Below, in pieces: positions 60,439-64,000 of a DNA stretch of 64,000 bases (its first letter is position 1; every line of letters starts with the position of its first letter). Origin of the DNA: Nitrospira_D sp035465795 (lineage in GTDB: Bacteria; Nitrospirota; Nitrospiria; Nitrospirales; Nitrospiraceae); the NCBI RefSeq assembly GCF_049546785.1, contig NZ_JBMWAN010000001.1, positions 806,001 to 870,000 of the forward strand, written 5' to 3'. The notes beneath the pieces are model-generated. The model made no database searches, was not told the origin of the DNA, and saw only the letters and a list, made by a program, of their open reading frames with translations. A program made the translations under genes and the position numbers.

Positions 60439-60741
60439 AGCGCCCCTCCTGATAATGGATGATCGCCCACTGCCTCACACGCCCCGTCCCGCTTAAAGCC
60501 TAGCAGGTTTCCGGGTTCGCGCTTGCCCCGACAGAGGAGCAATCATGATGCCAATTTCTCCACCAGCACTCTTGCGGGTTTCCACGGCGAATCGTAGAGT
60601 GGGAGCCATTCGCAGCACAGTACGCCCGGTGGCAATGTGACCGAATTGGCCCCATGGGACAGAAATGGAGAAGGACCGTTGTCAGCCCAGGACACCGGCG
60701 GCTGCGCGCATCCTGAAACCCGAGACCGGCACAGATAGTCT
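60439..60741. other. intergenic stretch with one doubtful 31-codon frame
   Basis: On the plus strand AGAGGAGC (60533-60540) precedes ATG 60545 and a frame of 31 codons ends at 60640 (MMPISPPALLRVSTANRRVG and so on). It has a convincing Shine-Dalgarno site but no recognisable peptide features. No terminator or RNA gene was seen. Confidence 0.4.
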
Positions 60742-62175
60742 ATGTCACTGACCGCGACAGAAATCAGCCTGGTGGTAGATGAGCTGGCTCCGGCCTTGAC
60801 CGGAGGCTGGATCCAGAAAGTCTTTCAACCGACCCCGCGCAGCATTGTGTTGGAGGTTCGGGCGCCGGGCCACACGCATCGTCTCCTGTTGTCGGCGCAT
60901 CCCTCCGCTTCCCGCCTGCACCTGGTCACGCAGCCCCTGCAGAATCCGCCGACACCGCCGGGCTTCTGCCAATACCTGCGCGCCCATCTCCAGGGCGCAC
61001 GCATCGATCACGTCCGCCAGGAAGCAGGCGATCGCATCGTCTCAATCGGTCTGACCTCCAAAGAGGGCCCGGTCCGGTTGATCGCGGCGTTGACCGGCCA
61101 CAAAGCCAATCTGCTGGTGCTTGACGCTGAGAGCCGGGTCCTAAAAGATTTGAATCACTCGACAGACTTGTATGGCCAGCCCTATCAGCTTCCCTCTGCA
61201 CCGATGGCCTCGGGACACCGGCAACACGAAGCGCGCTTCAAGCCTGTCGAGCAGTCCGTCTTCAGTGTGTCCGCGGCCATTGAATCGTGCTATCACGAGA
61301 AGGAATCGACGGATGCGTTCGCCGCCCTGAAAGAGGCGCGCGCGCACCATCTCAAGAAAGCGATCAAGAAGCAGCGCCGCCGCATCGACGCCTGGCATGC
61401 GGACCTCGCCAAGGCCGACAAGTATCGGGACTATGCGCGCTACGGCGAGTTGCTCAAAGCCAACCTTGGGACCATCAAGAAAGGACAGGAGACTGTGACC
61501 GTCGTCGATTATTTCGATGAGGCTCTCCCTCAGGTTAGCATCCCGCTCGATCCGACCAAATCGGCTCAAGGCAATATGGACGACTACTTCCGAAAGCAGC
61601 GCAAATATGACACGGCCCAGCGGGAACTCGGGCCCCGGATTGCCCAAGGAGAACAGGAATTCGATGCGCTCCGCCGAGAGCTGACATCGATCGAGCAAGG
61701 CACCTGGCAACCAGCTGCTTCGCCAAATCCCTCTCCTTCCCGCCGCCAAGGGCAACCGGTTATGAGCCATCAGCCATCAGCGAAGTCCGGTCCCTTCCGC
61801 CGCTTCACCTCGTCGGACGGGCTGCCTATTTTTGTCGGGCGCAATGCGCGAGAGAACGACGAACTTACATTTGGACTCGCCAAAAGCGAGGATCTGTGGC
61901 TGCACGCCCGCGGGACGCCGGGGTCGCACGTGGTTGTGCGATTAGAGAAAGGGGCTGAGGTCCCCCCCGAATCATTGCGCGATGCCGCCACGCTCGCACT
62001 GCTCTATAGTGACCTGAAGAAGAGCGGGAAAGGCGACGTCATTTATACGAAGCGAAAATGGGTCAAGAAGGCGAAAGGACAGACAGCCGGAGCGGTGACC
62101 GTCACGCAGGACAAATCGATCTTTGTGTCGCTGGATCGCCACCGCCTCGAACAATTAAAGACGAGGTCGGCTTAA
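60742..62175 (+). CDS. NFACT-family protein (RqcH/FbpA-like)
   Basis: The protein has 477 residues. The NFACT-N domain opens it (LTATEISLVVDELAPALTGG, RLLLSAHPSASRLHLVTQ), a helical coiled-coil region follows (ARAHHLKKAIKKQRRRIDAW), and the NFACT-R domain ends it: FRRFTSSDGLPIFVGRNARE, LAKSEDLWLHARGTPGSHVV, KGDVIYTKRKWVKKAKGQ. RqcH recruits alanyl-tRNA to stalled 50S subunits in ribosome quality control. At 477 residues it is about 90 shorter than Bacillus RqcH, mainly in the middle. It has no clear partner next to it. Confidence 0.9.
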   Translation: MSLTATEISLVVDELAPALTGGWIQKVFQPTPRSIVLEVRAPGHTHRLLLSAHPSASRLHLVTQPLQNPPTPPGFCQYLRAHLQGARIDHVRQEAGDRIVSIGLTSKEGPVRLIAALTGHKANLLVLDAESRVLKDLNHSTDLYGQPYQLPSAPMASGHRQHEARFKPVEQSVFSVSAAIESCYHEKESTDAFAALKEARAHHLKKAIKKQRRRIDAWHADLAKADKYRDYARYGELLKANLGTIKKGQETVTVVDYFDEALPQVSIPLDPTKSAQGNMDDYFRKQRKYDTAQRELGPRIAQGEQEFDALRRELTSIEQGTWQPAASPNPSPSRRQGQPVMSHQPSAKSGPFRRFTSSDGLPIFVGRNARENDELTFGLAKSEDLWLHARGTPGSHVVVRLEKGAEVPPESLRDAATLALLYSDLKKSGKGDVIYTKRKWVKKAKGQTAGAVTVTQDKSIFVSLDRHRLEQLKTRSA

Positions 62176-62233
62176 ATGGCCGAGGGGCCTTTTAATAGGT
62201 AGACGCCTTTCCCCTCATGATTCTGCCATGGTA

Positions 62234-62255
62234 GAGTGCCCATATATGGGCACTC
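62234..62255. promoter_or_regulatory. 22-bp perfect palindrome over the start codon of the sigma54 activator
   Basis: GAGTGCCCATA and TATGGGCACTC form an uninterrupted 22-bp palindrome centred between 62244 and 62245. It includes the ATG at 62246. Such a site could bind a dimeric repressor or form a hairpin that masks the start. Confidence 0.45.
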
Positions 62256-64000
62256 CTGCACACACTGAATTTCTGCTCCATGCAGTCACGGAACTCGCGC
62301 GATCGAACGGGTCGCAGGACTTCGGCGTCAGGCTGGTCGAACTCCTGAGGAAACAGATCCGGCTCGATGCCGCCGGCCTCTACCTGTATAATCAGTCCGT
62401 CCATACCTTCACGCTCGTTCACGCCATTCCTGCCCCGAACGTCACCTGCGAAGTGTCGCAGCTCCCTGCCGCCGGCACCGCGAAAGAAGCGGCGATCAAA
62501 GCCGGACAGACCCTGCTCTGCGATGACCTGCTCGCAGCGGGATGGACCGAGGGGTCGTTGCTGCGGCAGATCTCGGCGACTATTTCCGGCATCGTGGCGC
62601 CGCTGCGGCTGACCACACTGACGGCCCCGCCCCGTCCGATCGCCGTGATGTTCATAGGCGCCCTCTCGAACGCCGCCTTTACCGAACAGGACCGCAGTTT
62701 GATCGAAACCTTGAGCGCGACCATCGCCCCCGTGCTGCAAAACGTGCTGGCGACCGAGGAGCGTGATGCCTTGCGCGCGATCAACAGCCGGCTCGTCGTC
62801 GGCAGCTTCACCATCGACAGCCTGCTGCCGGCCACGCTCGATCTGCTGCAGCGGGCCATTCCGCATGACATGCGGGGGCTGGTCCGGTTTGTCCGCTCGC
62901 CTGAAGGACACTGGTTCGACATCGTCCATGTGGACGGCGTGGCCATCGACCTCGATCAGCTCAAACAATTTCCCTTCGACCGCATGGCGCCCGCCGAAAT
63001 GCTGGCGACCGGCAAGCCCTTACTCCTGACCGGCCAGAACCGGGAACGATTTCCCGAACGGTCCTATATCGAATCGGTCGGCATCATGTCCTGCATGCTT
63101 TGCCCGCTGATCGTTCGCGGAGCCTCTTATGGATTTCTGGCCATCGGCAGCAGAAGGCCCAACGCCTTCTCCGAGCGGGATCTCAGCATGGCGGAGCAGT
63201 TCGGCTATCACCTGTCGCAAGCCATCGCGAACCTGACGGCGTATGAGGAAATTCACTCCCTCAAAGACCAACTGGAGCGGGAGAACATCTATCTCAGGGA
63301 AGAAATCGGCGCCTCGGTCGACTTCAAGGAGCTGATCGGCGAAAGCGCCGCCCTGCAAAAGACGCTGAAAGCCATCGAACAGGTGGCGCCGACCGATTCC
63401 ACCGTCCTGATCACCGGCGAGACGGGAACCGGGAAAGAGCTGGCGGCCCAGGCCATCCACCATGTCTCGCCCCGCAAAACCAAGCCCCTGGTCCGCGTCA
63501 ATTGCGCGGCGCTGCCCCCGACCCTGATTGAGTCCGAGCTCTTCGGCCATGAAAAAGGCGCGTTCACCAATGCGACCGCCCGAAAGATCGGCCGGTTTGA
63601 ACTCGCGAATGGCGGAACGATTTTTCTCGACGAAGTCGGCGAGATCCCGATCGAGCTGCAGGCCAAACTCTTGCGCGTCCTGGAGGCCCAGGAACTCGAG
63701 CGAGTCGGCGGCACCCACCCCATCAAGCTCAATGTGCGCGTGCTCGCCGCCACCAATGTCGACCTGGAACGAGCCGTGAAAGCCGGACGCTTCCGCCCCG
63801 ACCTCTTCTACCGGTTGAACGTGTTCCCGTTGCGTCTGCCGTCACTGCGCGAACGGCGGAACGACATTCCTCTGCTGGCCAAACACTTTGCCAGGAAATA
63901 CAGCGCGCTGCACCGGAAATCCGTCACCCGCATCGGCGCCTCCACGCTTAAATCATTGCAACTCTATGACTGGCCGGGAAATATCCGGGAGCTCCAGCAT
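62246..64000 (+). CDS. sigma54-dependent activator with GAF domains, cut by window end
   Basis: 585 residues are present and the frame is open at the right edge. Two GAF-like blocks occupy the first about 350 residues (LLRKQIRLDAAGLYLYNQSV; LLQRAIPHDMRGLVRFVRSP), followed by a coiled segment and the AAA+ domain: Walker A GETGTGKEL, ELFGHEKGAFTNATARKIGR, Walker B IFLDEVGE, and the sensor II region ending WPGNIRELQH. The sigma54 loop reads GAFTNA (438-443), with Asn instead of the second Gly. It has no receiver domain, so it is controlled by ligand binding as in NorR or FhlA. A second in-frame ATG lies at 62228. The DNA-binding end is outside the window. Confidence 0.92.
   Translation, partial: MGTPAHTEFLLHAVTELARSNGSQDFGVRLVELLRKQIRLDAAGLYLYNQSVHTFTLVHAIPAPNVTCEVSQLPAAGTAKEAAIKAGQTLLCDDLLAAGWTEGSLLRQISATISGIVAPLRLTTLTAPPRPIAVMFIGALSNAAFTEQDRSLIETLSATIAPVLQNVLATEERDALRAINSRLVVGSFTIDSLLPATLDLLQRAIPHDMRGLVRFVRSPEGHWFDIVHVDGVAIDLDQLKQFPFDRMAPAEMLATGKPLLLTGQNRERFPERSYIESVGIMSCMLCPLIVRGASYGFLAIGSRRPNAFSERDLSMAEQFGYHLSQAIANLTAYEEIHSLKDQLERENIYLREEIGASVDFKELIGESAALQKTLKAIEQVAPTDSTVLITGETGTGKELAAQAIHHVSPRKTKPLVRVNCAALPPTLIESELFGHEKGAFTNATARKIGRFELANGGTIFLDEVGEIPIELQAKLLRVLEAQELERVGGTHPIKLNVRVLAATNVDLERAVKAGRFRPDLFYRLNVFPLRLPSLRERRNDIPLLAKHFARKYSALHRKSVTRIGASTLKSLQLYDWPGNIRELQH

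Noticed and set aside
60545..60640. 31-codon frame with a good Shine-Dalgarno site, considered as a precursor peptide
   Set aside because: No leader/core pattern, no residues typical for hydroxylation targets in a repeated core, opposite orientation to the HExxH gene; kept only as a remark.
1..64000. CRISPR arrays, tRNA or rRNA genes, insertion sequences
   Set aside because: No regularly spaced repeats, cloverleaf-like segments, rRNA stretches or transposase-like proteins were found by reading; a tRNAscan or Infernal run would settle small RNAs.

Overview
The window most likely comes from a Nitrospira species (phylum Nitrospirota, nitrite-oxidising bacteria). The evidence is: two NxrC-like haem-b subunits of the ethylbenzene/DMSO dehydrogenase gamma type, a TorD-like molybdoenzyme chaperone, a Tat-targeted ferredoxin, MobA, several multihaem c-type cytochromes, and two copies of the large cytochrome bd-like oxidase subunit known from Nitrospira. 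nxrA and nxrB, amo and hao are not in the window, so it cannot separate a canonical nitrite oxidiser from a comammox strain. No rRNA, tRNA, CRISPR array or insertion sequence was seen. Most genes lie on the minus strand.

Region 1 (1-16.2 kb) looks like the accessory part of a nitrite oxidoreductase (NXR) locus: two pentahaem cytochromes, a PDZ protein, two NxrC-like proteins, an NHL protein, TatA, a TPR protein, a polytopic membrane protein, a B12-binding radical SAM protein, a TorD-like chaperone, a Tat-targeted 4x[4Fe-4S] ferredoxin, a HExxH/zinc-ribbon protein and a WD40 protein. Region 2 (16.5-22 kb) holds a lone receiver protein and a Cache-HAMP-PAS kinase translationally coupled to an NtrC-type regulator. 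Region 3 (22-29.7 kb) is housekeeping: secF, secD, yajC, tgt, argS, a family 9 glycosyltransferase and mobA.

Region 4 (29.7-36.5 kb) is the bd-like oxidase operon: two 40-codon membrane peptides, the oxidase, two membrane-bound cytochromes c, and a dihaem cytochrome c fused to an NxrC-like domain and a C-terminal anchor. The operon ends in a strong terminator. A 34-codon membrane peptide lies divergently upstream. Region 5 (36.5-44.8 kb) is a second, nine-gene operon around a paralogous oxidase. It has an O-methyltransferase, a DUF420 protein, a zinc-ribbon/PCP_red protein, a DUF3047 protein and two membrane-anchored FGE-sulfatase-fold proteins.

Region 6 (44.8-54 kb) is periplasmic and copper-related: two secreted proteins with amicyanin-like C-x2-H-x2-M loops, a HEAT-repeat protein, a LolA-like secreted protein and a 1619-residue multicopper oxidase. 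Region 7 (54-64 kb) is mixed: a KimA-type potassium transporter with a PKD-domain protein, an AT-richer HNH-like gene, an aKG-HExxH peptide hydroxylase-like protein, a zinc-ribbon protein, an NFACT/RqcH-type protein, and a sigma54 activator cut by the window end that carries GAFTNA in place of GAFTGA.

A consistent reading, partly inference, is that periplasmic NXR passes electrons through membrane-anchored and soluble cytochromes, and perhaps blue-copper proteins, to the bd-like oxidases. The Mo-cofactor, Tat, TorD and FeS genes would serve NXR maturation.
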